From assembly GCF_004295125.1 (NCBI RefSeq), contig NZ_CP036170.1, positions 1,421,501 through 1,485,500 on the forward strand: 64,000 bases of DNA, read 5' to 3'. This document shows, piece by piece, positions 37,009 through 45,979 of the stretch; positions within the stretch are counted from its first letter, which is position 1; every line of letters starts with the position of its first letter. This stretch comes from [Clostridium] scindens ATCC 35704. GTDB lineage: Bacteria > Bacillota > Clostridia > Lachnospirales > Lachnospiraceae. The position numbers and the translations under genes were made by a program. The notes under the pieces are model-generated. The model saw only the letters and a list, made by a program, of their open reading frames with translations. It did not search any database and had not been told where the DNA came from.

Positions 37009-38448
37009 ATGGACATTATAACATTAATTCAGGTTCTTGTCAGCGGATTACTCAATGCTCAGGAGGAGTTTTTAGAACATTTGGATCAGTTCTCAACCTT
37101 TGAGGAGACTGTGAACAGACTGACAGACCAGGTCGCAGCAGATTTTATAGGACTGACTTTGACAGCTGCTGATACCTTGATCCGAGAAAGTGGGAAGCGT
37201 AAAGCTGGCTATACTGTACAGAGAAGCAGAAACCGGACTCTGATCTCAGGAGTAGGCGATATTACATTCACCCATACTCTATATAAAGATTCGGAGGGGA
37301 AAATACGGTGTCTGCTGGATGAACTACTCCATCTCCCAAACCGGGAACGGTTTACTCCTGTAGCCGAAGCAAAAGTACTGAACGAGGCGGAAGTACATTC
37401 CTATCAGCATGCAGCAGACTCAATCCAGACAAAAGGACAGACAATCACGAAGACAACGGTAATGAATAAAGTGCATTCCATCGAAAAAGAGTTACCCCCG
37501 ATGGAAGAAACCCATGTAGAAAAGAAAGCCTGTGAGTATCTTTACATCGAAGTCGATGAAGATCATATCCACCGGCAGAAAGACGGAAAAGAGCAGGGAT
37601 GTTTTATGGGAAAACTGATCTATCTTTTTGAGGGAAAAGAAGAAGTCTGCAAAGGCAGGCAGAAATTGATCTCTCCATTCTATTTTGGAGGGCTTTATAC
37701 GGGAACAGATCAGAATGCATCCCTATGGGAAAAGGTGGATTTTTATATCCGACAGCACTATGATTATGATGTTTTAAAGTGCGTTTATATCAACAGTGAC
37801 GGGGCAGGCTGGATCAGGGCGGCGGACAATTATGTCGGGAAAAGCAAGCTTGTGGCAGACCGGTTTCATCTGATGAAATATATCAACCGGGTAGCGCGAT
37901 ATACCCTGGATGAGGAAACGATTACAAAAGAGCGGTTTTATAAATATATTTACAAAAATAAGCTTCTGGCGGCCAAAAAACTTCTGACACGGATCCAAAA
38001 TCAATGTGAGGGAAGTTACCGTGCAGTAGAGGAATGCCGAAAGTATCTGGTGGGGAACTGGGAGTATATTCAGCGAGCATTCCATGACAAGCACGTACTG
38101 GGCTGCAGTGCAGAGGGGCATGTGAGCAGCGTGTATTCGGAACGTATGAGTTCCAGACCGATGGGATGGAGCGAAACGGGAACAGACAGGATGTGTAAAC
38201 TGAGATGTTTTATCCGGAACTATGGTCGGGAAAAAGTAATCGATCTGGTGAACTATCGAAGGGAGAAGGAATTGTATGCAGTCGCGGCAACAGGTACAGA
38301 CGGGATGATTGAAGAATGTCAGCGGAAACGGTATACGAAGAAGCAAAGAGAAGTTCAGAGGTACGCAGAGACACTGCACGTAACTCTTTCTAAGAGTTCA
38401 ACAGTACGGAAGATTCTTGCAATCAGGGAACAAATCGGGAATATCTAA
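37009..38448 (+). CDS. ISLre2-family transposase
   Basis: 479 residues of the ISLre2/UPF0236 family. N-terminal helical domain, then LISGVGDITFTHTLYKDSEG and DDE-type core including YLYIEVDEDHIHRQKDG and CVYINSDGAGWIRAAD then ADRFHLMKYIN. The C-terminus is basic. The protein looks complete. I could not identify clear terminal inverted repeats outside the gene; the IS extends at least from about 36930 to 38470. It separates the mobilization module from the cargo genes. Confidence 0.88.
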   Translation: MDIITLIQVLVSGLLNAQEEFLEHLDQFSTFEETVNRLTDQVAADFIGLTLTAADTLIRESGKRKAGYTVQRSRNRTLISGVGDITFTHTLYKDSEGKIRCLLDELLHLPNRERFTPVAEAKVLNEAEVHSYQHAADSIQTKGQTITKTTVMNKVHSIEKELPPMEETHVEKKACEYLYIEVDEDHIHRQKDGKEQGCFMGKLIYLFEGKEEVCKGRQKLISPFYFGGLYTGTDQNASLWEKVDFYIRQHYDYDVLKCVYINSDGAGWIRAADNYVGKSKLVADRFHLMKYINRVARYTLDEETITKERFYKYIYKNKLLAAKKLLTRIQNQCEGSYRAVEECRKYLVGNWEYIQRAFHDKHVLGCSAEGHVSSVYSERMSSRPMGWSETGTDRMCKLRCFIRNYGREKVIDLVNYRREKELYAVAATGTDGMIEECQRKRYTKKQREVQRYAETLHVTLSKSSTVRKILAIREQIGNI

Positions 38449-38676
38449 ACTTGAAATAACGAAATGTAGGTTGTATGATTGAGAAAATAAGTCTATGATC
38501 ATTTTTCTTTAGGGAAAGTCTTTTTCATTTCAACTGACAATTCGTTTACTTCATCGGTGGTGAATATAAGAATGGTGTTTGGAATGGGAGTGTGATAAAA
38601 TAAGAAAGAAATCAATTGGTAATTATCGTAACTTTATGGAATAGTGATAGAAAGATTTTTTGGGGGAGGGGGGTCT

Positions 38677-39510
38677 ATGAAATTTGAATACATACCTAAG
38701 ATTCGTGCGCAAGAATCGTTTGGATATATCGATTTTCCAGATAAGTTCTACAGATTTATAGATGAATTTAACATTGTAGGTGTTAGATGGTTACAACCTA
38801 CAACCATCAGTGCATCTTATTTTTTGAGAGTACTTCAGGAGGGTTCATCAGCAAAGGCACGTGGATATGGAAGAGGTAATAACAAAGAGAATGATGAATT
38901 ATCGATTCAAATGCAGGATTTTTATCACCCCCTTCTGGATCATGGTGCTTTATGGAAAGTGAAAAATGACAATGTGATATGTACTGCAATGCCATATGGT
39001 GATAGGGAATCTATCACTGATGGGTTTTATAGAATGGTTAATATGTTCCATTATCCGGAAACAATGAAGATGGAGTTTTTAGATGATAAATATCGATTTC
39101 GGATTAACGGTGATCATATGATTGCCATCTATTGTGATTCATCACAAGAGAATTTTAACCCGAATTGCTCAGATAAGGAATTACGTAGAAAAGCAATCCA
39201 GCATTCTGCTCAGGGATTCTTACGTTATCAAACAACAACTGGTTCATATGTTCGTGATCGTTATGTGAGCGAGTATGCCAAAAGGCGTGCACACGGAATT
39301 TGTCAGTTATGTGATAAGCCGGCTCCCTTTTCTGATTGTGATGGAAATCCATTTCTTGAAACACATCATATTATTTGGCTTGCTGATGGAGGAGCAGATT
39401 CGATAGAAAATACCGTAGCACTTTGTCCAAATTGTCATAGGAAAATGCATACTTTAAATCTTAGTGAAGATGTTGAAAAACTTCTAAAGATTGCTACAAT
39501 AGCAGATTAG
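38677..39510 (+). CDS. HNH endonuclease with a novel N-terminal domain
   Basis: About 277 residues. The C-terminal HNH nuclease (about 205-270) has CQLCDKPAPF, HHIIWLADGGADSIENTVAL and CPNCHRKMH: two CxxC zinc ligands and the catalytic His pair. The N-terminal 190 residues have no family I recognise. The start at ATG 38677 is chosen for its strong GGAGGGGGG RBS. It could be a restriction or phage-defence nuclease; this is inference from its place among mobile cargo. Confidence 0.75.
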   Translation: MKFEYIPKIRAQESFGYIDFPDKFYRFIDEFNIVGVRWLQPTTISASYFLRVLQEGSSAKARGYGRGNNKENDELSIQMQDFYHPLLDHGALWKVKNDNVICTAMPYGDRESITDGFYRMVNMFHYPETMKMEFLDDKYRFRINGDHMIAIYCDSSQENFNPNCSDKELRRKAIQHSAQGFLRYQTTTGSYVRDRYVSEYAKRRAHGICQLCDKPAPFSDCDGNPFLETHHIIWLADGGADSIENTVALCPNCHRKMHTLNLSEDVEKLLKIATIAD

Positions 39511-39594
39511 TCATGCTTGGAATAAAAGTAAAAAATTATAAAAAAGTACAATTCCAGTTAATGAACTGAAAATTGGGAATTATGAGGTGAATTT

Positions 39595-40062
39595 ATGCAT
39601 TTTGGATTTTCCTATATTGGCTTGATTTTTCTTATCATGTTAATGGTTCCGAATTTGTTTTGGACGAAGAATCAGCCCAAAGACTATGAAAAATATGTAC
39701 ATAATGAAAGCAAAATCTTGCTGTTATTTGAGAGAGTTGGCGAAGTTTTAGTGACTTGTTTGTTGCTGATTTTCAAAGATTTTAACATTCAAGGCATTTC
39801 TGCATGGATGATTTGGCTGATTACGGCATTTGTGTTGATGATTATGTATGAATTATACTGGATACGGTATTTTAAAAGCGAAAAGACGATGAAAGATTTT
39901 TACAGCAGTTTAATGGGTATTCCTGTTGCAGGTGCTACTCTTCCGGTTGTTGCGTGCGGTTTGATTGCTATATATGGACGGAATCCAATTTTATTTGTGG
40001 CTGCAATAATATTGGGTGTAGGGCATATCGGCATTCACTTAAATCATAAAAAAGAGTTATAA
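39595..40062 (+). CDS. Small integral membrane protein
   Basis: 155 residues, four to five membrane helices (IGLIFLIMLMVPNLFW, VLVTCLLLIFK, MIWLITAFVLMIMYELYW, IPVAGATLPVVACGLIAIYG, ILFVAAIILGVGHIGIHL). No named family recognised. RBS TATGAGGTGAATTT. Cargo of the element. Confidence 0.65.
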   Translation: MHFGFSYIGLIFLIMLMVPNLFWTKNQPKDYEKYVHNESKILLLFERVGEVLVTCLLLIFKDFNIQGISAWMIWLITAFVLMIMYELYWIRYFKSEKTMKDFYSSLMGIPVAGATLPVVACGLIAIYGRNPILFVAAIILGVGHIGIHLNHKKEL

Positions 40063-40148
40063 ATTCTGGTTATGATAAGAAATTTATAAAAGTGTCTCAT
40101 TGCATAGAATAGGAAAAATGTATATCCTTGGATCAGTAGGTGGCGGAT

Positions 40149-40628
40149 ATGGCTAATGAAGATAAGAAGGATTTTAATGCAATGTTGCATGATAATAAAG
40201 ATATGCCAAAGTTCCAGATAATTACGGATGAAAAGAGCATTGAGAAATATGGTGGAAACAGGATGTATTTTGCACCACCCATTGATTATGATGAAGTGAT
40301 GAAAAAAATTCCATATGGCAAAGTGATTACAGTTGGAAAGATAAGAGAATTTTTTGCGAAAGAGAATGGTGCAGATTTTACGGAACCTATAACTGCCGGA
40401 ATTTTTGTATCTATTGCTGCATGGGCAAGCCACCAGAGATTGGAAGATAAAACGTCTTACTGGAGAACACTGAAAGCAAATGGTGAATTGAATGAAAAGT
40501 ATCCAGGCGGTACCCGGAAACAAAAAGAAAAACTGGAAGCAGAGGGTCATATCATCATTTAAAAAGGGCGAAAAAGTATCAGGTATTACGTTAAAGATTA
40601 CGAGGATTTTCTGTTTGAAATGGATTAA
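40149..40628 (+). pseudogene. MGMT/ATL-like protein with an in-frame stop
   Basis: The first part encodes an alkyltransferase-like domain (IPYGKVITVGKIREFFAK, ITAGIFVSIAAWASHQR). In frame TAA at 40560-40562 is followed without frame change by KGRKSIRYYVKDYEDFLFEM and a stop at 40626-40628. The site most likely was CAA (Gln) in the ancestor. The product lacks 22 C-terminal residues and may still be partly functional. The alkyl-acceptor PCHR motif of true MGMT is absent, as in ATL proteins. Confidence 0.7.
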
Positions 40629-40737
40629 TCTGTACCAGACACGCAATGTCCGGTCGAAAATCAGGTGATTCTCGGTTTATGTCGTGGGGGTTTTCTGAAA
40701 TAATTGGTAAGTTGTAAGTGAAAGAGAGGTAGAAACA

Positions 40738-41690
40738 TGGACACAAAAAAGATCGGAGCTTTTTTGAAACAATGCCGTAAGGAAAATAATCTTACACAAG
40801 AACAGCTTGCAGAAAAATTTGGCGTATCGGCAAGAACCGTTTCCAGATGGTAGACAGGATCAAATATGCCAGATCTTAGTATATTGGTTGAACTTGCTGA
40901 TTATTATGACATTGAAATAAAAGAGCTTCTGGATGGAGAAAGGAGTTCGACCATGAACAAAGAGATGAAAGAAACATTAAACAAAGTAGCTGATTATGAA
41001 GAGTGGGTAAAGCAAAAAGCCTTAAAAGCCGGAAATCTTGCTTTTGCATCGATGTTCCTGATCAGTGTAGGAGCGATTATCATACAGCTCCTATTGGCAG
41101 TAAACCTTCGTCTGGTGCTGGGAGAAACATTAATTGCTCTGGTGGGAGGAATTGTATATGCGTTTCTTATGGTACATAATGGTATTTGGGATAAAGGTTT
41201 GTCTCAGAGAGAGGCACTATGGAGAGATTTTCTCACCAGTGTAATCTGTGCAGGAATTTTCTCAGTGCTTTATGGTATATGCCTGGGAAGAATGGGGGCA
41301 ACTGAGAAGCAAACGATATATTTGTCCTTACTTTTTCTGGGTGGAATCATAATCGTAGCATTTATTGTTCTCAGGATATTATCATATTTTAACAGGAAGA
41401 GGCGACGGATTTCAGTTAATGGGGAGCAAAGAGATCTTCCAACGTCAAAGGGAGGTTGTACAAAAATCTACAATGCCAAAGACATAGTAGAAGCGGCAAG
41501 AATTGTAGAACTGTTAAAAGAACATGGAATTGCTGCTTTTTCACAGGAAGCAGGTGCAAGTGTCGCTATGCATGGTGCATCAGGATTTGGTATGTACGGT
41601 ATGGACGTATTGGTGGAAACCGATGAAGCGAAAAGGGCGTTGCAGATTATCGAAACTGCAGATGATCCTCAGGGATCAGAAAAATTTTGA
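40738..41690 (+). pseudogene. XRE regulator with membrane domain, broken by an in-frame stop
   Basis: An N-terminal HTH (KIGAFLKQCRKENNLTQEQ, FGVSARTVSRW) runs into TAG at 40852-40854, where relatives read SRWETG, and the same frame continues TGSNMPDLSILVELADYYDI. Then follow membrane helices (about 100-205) and a C-terminal DUF2007-like domain (AARIVELLKEHGIAAFSQEA). A downstream start at ATG 40866 could still make the membrane part. Apparently a GAG or GAA to TAG change. Confidence 0.75.
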
Positions 41691-41715
41691 CATTTCTATT
41701 GAAGCGTGATAATAT
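41687..41715 (+). promoter_or_regulatory. Promoter of a short antisense RNA candidate
   Basis: TTGACA (41687-41692), 17-base spacer, TAATAT (41710-41715). It overlaps the stop codon of the preceding pseudogene and points at the terminator at 41771, giving an RNA of about 90 bases. Confidence 0.5.
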
Positions 41716-41770
41716 GATTATAGAAAAAGAGTGCTACCGATAGACGGTTAGTCCGATATAAAGTCAAACA

Positions 41771-41811
41771 AAAATTGCCGCTTAGTTTACCAGACTGGGG
41801 CGGCTATTTTT
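41771..41811. terminator. Bidirectional terminator of the toxin locus
   Basis: AAAATTGCCGC (41771-41781) pairs with GCGGCTATTTT (41800-41810) with one mismatch; A and T runs on both sides suit both strands. Confidence 0.75.
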
Positions 41812-41902
41812 GTGGTTTATGATTATCCTTACCGAATGTGTATCCGATACTAAAGCAGGTTAAGCCGAAGCCCACTACTGCGATAAAATCTACAATACTC
41901 AT
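41804..41902 (-). CDS. Holin-like small membrane toxin (type I toxin candidate)
   Basis: 32 residues: MSIVDFIAVVGFGLTCFSIG followed by YTFGKDNHKPQK. One membrane helix and a charged tail is the layout of Fst/TxpA-like and 'putative holin-like toxin' peptides common in Firmicute mobile elements. RBS GGAAAGGAGGG lies about ten bases upstream on this strand. Its mRNA starts from TTGCAG-17-TATAAT (42047 to 42019, - strand) and has a hairpin in its leader (41952-41972). Confidence 0.7.
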   Translation of the reverse strand: MSIVDFIAVVGFGLTCFSIGYTFGKDNHKPQK

Positions 41903-42108
41903 TGGCTTAGCCCTCCTTTCCAGTGGATTCCCGTAAGGGTTTCTATGTAATCAGAGGGTCACAGTCCCTCTGTTGAAGGACTAACCGCCTACCGTTGTAT
42001 GGTAGCACCCATGCATTGATTATAACAGTCGGCAAGATTGACTGCAACAGCAAATTAAAGTGAGTGTAAGTATTATGGCAGTTAAACTATATATGATGCT
42101 TACTGATA

Positions 42109-43026
42109 TTGATGTTAAAAAACAATAGAATAGACTTCAGATTGGGGAATAAAATCTATATGGGAATTTTATCAACTAGGGAGTGGGCAACTGTAATCTG
42201 GGCCTTTATTTTCTTTGTGTATGCAATGGTGCATAGACAGATTAGAGAGGCGTTTTGGAAAGTGGTAAAAATATTCTTTGGTAAGAAGTTAAGAATACTT
42301 TGGGGTACTATTTTGCTTTATGTTTTGGGTATAACTCTAATATTTTATCATTTACCGTTTTGGGATAACGTTTATATTAAAGATATTATAGTCTGGCTTC
42401 TCTTTTCTGGTTTGATATATTGCATGAATGCTGTTTCACAAGAGGCAGATGAGGAATATATTAGAAAAGTTTTAAAAGACAATTTGAAATTAACGGCTAT
42501 TTTGGAATTCATTATTAGCACATTTACTTTCAACATATGGGTCGAATTGGCAATTATTCCAATTACTACAATGATCGTAATGATGAATGTAATTGCAGAG
42601 CGAAAAGAGGAATATGAGAAAGTACATAAATTGTTAGATATCGTTCTTGCAGTAGCAGGATTTTGGATACTATACGAGACTATAAAGATTGGAATACATG
42701 AATATAAAGAACTGGATGCATTAAATACTTTTATTAGTTTTATGATTCCCATTGTGTACTTAATACTAATGATACCGTTGGAATATATACTTGAGCTTTA
42801 TTCGAAATATGAATTGTTGTTTGTTAGGATGTCATTTAAGGAAGAAAAAGATAAAAAAATTCAAAGAAGACATCGTTGGCTTGTTATAAAAGTATGTAAA
42901 CTTTCAGTACATAAAGTGCTGCTGTTTCAAAAGAAATATTGGTGCAAAATGTATAGTAGAATGTCCATGGAAGGATTTGAGAAGTTGATAGAAGAATTCA
43001 GGAACGAATGCAATAACGAGAGATAA
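42109..43026 (+). CDS. Polytopic membrane protein of unknown function
   Basis: 305 residues, six or more hydrophobic segments (for example ATVIWAFIFFVYAMVH, TILLYVLGITLIFYHL, IIVWLLFSGLIYCMNA, FISFMIPIVYLILMIPLEYI) and a basic C-terminus (KKIQRRHRWLVIK). TTG 42109 or ATG 42112 is the start; no strong RBS is visible. It is the last gene of the element and visibly A/T-rich. No family recognised; membrane cargo of this kind can be part of defence or immunity, but nothing shows that. Confidence 0.6.
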   Translation: MMLKNNRIDFRLGNKIYMGILSTREWATVIWAFIFFVYAMVHRQIREAFWKVVKIFFGKKLRILWGTILLYVLGITLIFYHLPFWDNVYIKDIIVWLLFSGLIYCMNAVSQEADEEYIRKVLKDNLKLTAILEFIISTFTFNIWVELAIIPITTMIVMMNVIAERKEEYEKVHKLLDIVLAVAGFWILYETIKIGIHEYKELDALNTFISFMIPIVYLILMIPLEYILELYSKYELLFVRMSFKEEKDKKIQRRHRWLVIKVCKLSVHKVLLFQKKYWCKMYSRMSMEGFEKLIEEFRNECNNER

Positions 43027-43062
43027 CTTTTGTATATCAGAATAAATTATTGGCTTGATGCA

Positions 43063-43082
43063 TGAGTACATTTTGAGTACAA
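43063..43082 (+). repeat. Right-end tandem repeat of the mobile element
   Basis: TGAGTACA-TTT-TGAGTACAA, partner of the repeat at 29614-29633. It lies 36 bases after the last element gene. Confidence 0.55.
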
Positions 43083-43202
43083 TTTTTATATCAATCAAAA
43101 TTATGCCTGCGAATATGGCGAATATAGTGACGAAAGTAGCGAAAACGCTATTAAAAACACTGAAATTAATCTCCTGTGAGACGAGTTTGAGTAGAGGATT
43201 AA

Positions 43203-43246
43203 AACCCCGCAAGCCAGTAATTACAAGGCTTGTGGGGGTTCTTCTG
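43203..43246 (+). terminator. Terminator, perhaps the original guaA terminator
   Basis: AACCCCGCAAGCC (43203-43215) pairs with GGCTTGTGGGGGTT (43227-43240), followed by CTTCT. Just before it, GAGTTTGAGTAG (43183-43194) equals the Glu-Phe-Glu-stop end that guaA has at 29543-29554 (GAGTTTGAATAA). Confidence 0.65.
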
Positions 43247-43577
43247 CCCGAAAAAGTAAGATTTTATTAAGACTTTCTGTAATGTGCTTATTTAGCTTGC
43301 TCGCTGCCAATAAGGATTTTACAAATTTCAAATCCCAAAGTTAATTATTTGACCTAAATTATCTATTTGGAGAATTTCGAGATGAATTTATCTGAAACAT
43401 CTGCCCATTCATCCAATCTTGAAACACATTTTATCAGGTTGTCTATATAATCTAATTCATTGATATTTAAAACTTCAAAAATTATCCGTCGGCATAACAA
43501 ACTCATGTTTAACTTTCATAGGGATATTTTTAGAAGTGGGCTTAAAACCCTTATGTATTGGGAGTTTCCGGCAGATG
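43247..43577. other. Gene-free A/T-rich stretch
   Basis: I see no coding sequence with a ribosome-binding site, no RNA gene and no clear repeat here. It lies between the element's right boundary and the serine recombinase relic. Confidence 0.5.
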
Positions 43578-44880
43578 CCTATGCTTCCTCGTTGGATTTA
43601 TTAGTATCAGTTGCAGTTTCTAAAGCTGCTTTTTCTTTTTCAGCATGTTCTTTCTCATCCTTGCGTCGATTGTAGGTGCGATTCCATGCACGCTTGCGAC
43701 GTTACCGTTCTTCTTCGGCTAATTCCTCCGGTGTTAGCTCTGGCATTGGAACATCCAGTTTACCTACATATTTGAGATAAATGTCGATTTCCTGTGTGCG
43801 TTCCCCGGTTGACTTGTCAGCCTCATGCACTTCGATTCGGTCTATAAATTCGTGAATCATTGGTGTAGCCAATTCAGAAAAATCTGTGTACTTATGCAGC
43901 ATTGCAATAAATTTATCGGCATTCGAAGCTTCTTCTTTTGCTGTAGCTAACTGTCCTCTGGCAGTAGTAAGGAATTCTTCTAATTCAGACTATTCCTTTT
44001 CATAGTCAGCAGATAGCATATCGAAACGCTTATCGGTCAGTATCCCGGATACATTATCTTCATAAATACGTTTTATCAAATGGTCAAGCTCAGCAACCCG
44101 CTTTTCGGATTTGGTAATCTTTTTAGTGAGAGCCTTTGTATCCGCTTCCTGTTTCAAGATGTTAGATCTTCTAACCTTTTCCAGAATTTCATCCTCATGC
44201 TCTTTGATATAGCTTGCTGTATACTGCAAAGTTGTCAAAATCAGGTGTCTGACCACATCTGTCCTTACGTGGTGCTGGGAGCATTTGTTTTCAAAATGTC
44301 CCTTTGCCTTGCTATAGGTTGAGCAGGTGTAATTATTCTGGGCATTGGCATATTGGGAATGCTTGTCCTTGTAAGATTCCTTAAAAGTTCTGAAATTTAC
44401 AGTATGCCCCATATATTCCGGTTTTGATACCAGGTCTGTGATGGTGGTAGCAGTCCAGGAATAAGGTCTTGTCATATCGCACTTGCCTCTGCAAGTACCG
44501 AGTCCCTGCTTGGCAAGATAGTAGGATGGACGTTCAATCTTTTCAACTGAGAGTATTCTTGCAACCTGCATCGGACCATTACCTTCGATAATCAGTTGGA
44601 AAATACGTTTTACTACGGCAGCGGCTTCTTCATCAATAAGCCAGTGATTGTTATCTTCTGGGTCTTTTTTGTATCCGTAGATGACATTAGAAGTCAGATG
44701 CTTGCCCTCCATACCCTTGTTGCGTAGCACAGACTTGATTTTCCGGCCGGTATCACGCACATACCATTCATTCATAATGTTTAAGAATGGTGCAAATTCA
44801 TTGGATTCAGAATGTGTGCTGTCAACACCATTGGAAATGGCAATAAAGCGGACACCTTTTTCACGGAATAGAACCAAGAT
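43578..44880 (-). pseudogene. Relic of a large serine recombinase (TnpX/Tn4451 type)
   Basis: The retained frame reads VLFREKGVRFIAISNGVDST, then the Recombinase domain (ISGYKKD-type: NVIYGYKKDPEDNNHWLIDE), a zinc-ribbon region reduced by deletion, and the coiled coil plus DUF4368 tail (MIHEFIDRIEVHEADKSTGE). The catalytic Ser/resolvase N-terminus is missing. Two in-frame stops, TAG at 43990-43992 and TAA near 43700, interrupt the frame. It is the scar of another mobile element. Confidence 0.85.
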
Positions 44881-44966
44881 GACTCTTCACCATTACTTAC
44901 TACATCATTGAAAGCCTGCTCTATAACATCTAAGGATAATTCTGTATCTGGTACATAAGCATACAT
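44880..44966 (-). pseudogene. Unassigned coding fragment between two relics
   Basis: The frame YVPDTELSLDVIEQAFNDVV is open over about 29 residues, between the truncated start of the serine recombinase relic and the amine-dehydrogenase relic. I do not recognise it. It may be part of either. Confidence 0.3.
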
Positions 44967-44989
44967 AGCTTGTATTTTTTACATTGGCA

Positions 44990-45255
44990 TTTACCTTTCA
45001 AAATATTGTCTACAATTCCTATATTGGGAGATAGATTAGCACTACGTCTGCTTCTTGCAAGCACCTCGTCAATATCATCGGAGACGATGACATTGGCCTT
45101 GTCGAATCCAAAGATTTCCCACGCGTCTTTTCCGACCTTTTTCGGATCAACGTCTATGCGCATACCAGTTCCAGGCTTTTCTTGGATTGGATCATTATTA
45201 CAGCATAACGCCCGACGCTTCCTAATCCCCATACGATTACTTTGTACTTCTTCAT
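44990..45255 (-). pseudogene. Relic of a DapB-like amine dehydrogenase (2,4-diaminopentanoate dehydrogenase type)
   Basis: The start MKKYKVIVWGLGSVGRYAV is a Rossmann NAD(P) site. A one-base deletion near 45158 shifts the frame before DVDPKKVGKDAWEIFGFDKA and NVIVSDDIDEVLARS. After that an internal deletion joins ANLSPNIGIVDNILK, then the gene is cut off. The family oxidises or reductively aminates amino ketones in amino acid fermentation. The gene cannot be functional. Confidence 0.65.
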
Positions 45256-45404
45256 AATAAGGCTCCTTCCATGATTATATACGTGTTTACAAAATTCTGA
45301 AATCATGGAATCGCATTCATACAGAATTGTCAATATTAAATGGATAAGGATATATTATTTTTACAAAATATGTTAAAATGAGTACATTATAAAGGAGTTT
45401 TGTC

Positions 45405-45879
45405 ATGAAAAATAAACATCAGCTACAATCAGAAAAAACATATCAGGTATTTATCGATGCAGATCCTGCAGTGCTATAGCACGCATGAAGAGGAACTGCT
45501 GAAGCAGATTCTGGAAGCGCAGAAGGAGGCCGCAGATCCTCTGGACAAGGTACTTCAAATATTTGACGCAAAAGTCATCGTTTCCTTAAAGTTCGCAAAA
45601 CTGGGAAGAGAGTTATACGTCTGCGCCTTGCATTATTATGATGAGAATCTGTTTGATGATACCATTCCGCTCTATGTGAAGGTAAAAGAAGCCTTGGATG
45701 AATGCGTGGAGAAGAAATTGTATTCATTCAATGAGGATACCAGGACGGTTGCATGGGAACTGATTGACTTTTCCAGGGGGATTGTCTTCGACTATTATCT
45801 GAGGCAGGAGAGTTATGACTTAGGGTCTGTTTCGGCAAAACGGATGAAACGGTATTTAGGGACGTTTATAGAAAAGTGA
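45405..45879 (+). pseudogene. Relic of a TetR-family regulator
   Basis: ATG 45405 begins MKNKHQLQSEKTYQVFIDAD and hits a stop after 24 codons, in the position of a TetR N-terminus whose HTH has been deleted. The C-terminal ligand domain is kept in another frame from about 45457 (AKLGRELYVCALHYYDENLF, IDFSRGIVFDYYLRQ). It is divergent from the amine-dehydrogenase relic and probably once controlled it. Confidence 0.65.
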
Positions 45880-45979
45880 CGGACTTGCCAGTGCGTGGAA
45901 GGGGGAATTAATTGAATAACAGTTTCATGATGGTATGGGTGACAAGGAGGCCGAGTAGTAAGATTGGGAGGAAAAAGGT

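Larger units (their letters stand above)
41716..42010. ncRNA. Convergent type I toxin-antitoxin RNA pair (candidate)
   Basis: A leftward toxin mRNA (from about 42012) and a rightward short RNA (from about 41722) converge on one bidirectional terminator. Both 5' regions contain the same elements in opposite orientation: GTGCTACC (41731-41738; reverse copy 42001-42008) and CGGTTAGTCC (41745-41754; reverse copy 41978-41987). The layout recalls the par locus of pAD1, but the repeats here are inverted rather than direct. Confidence 0.5.

Noticed and set aside
43460-43675. Possible 71-residue gene on the + strand
   Set aside because: No RBS or recognisable domain; it runs antisense into the serine recombinase relic.
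44681-44911. Frame antisense to the serine recombinase relic
   Set aside because: The other strand carries clear recombinase motifs; this is a shadow.
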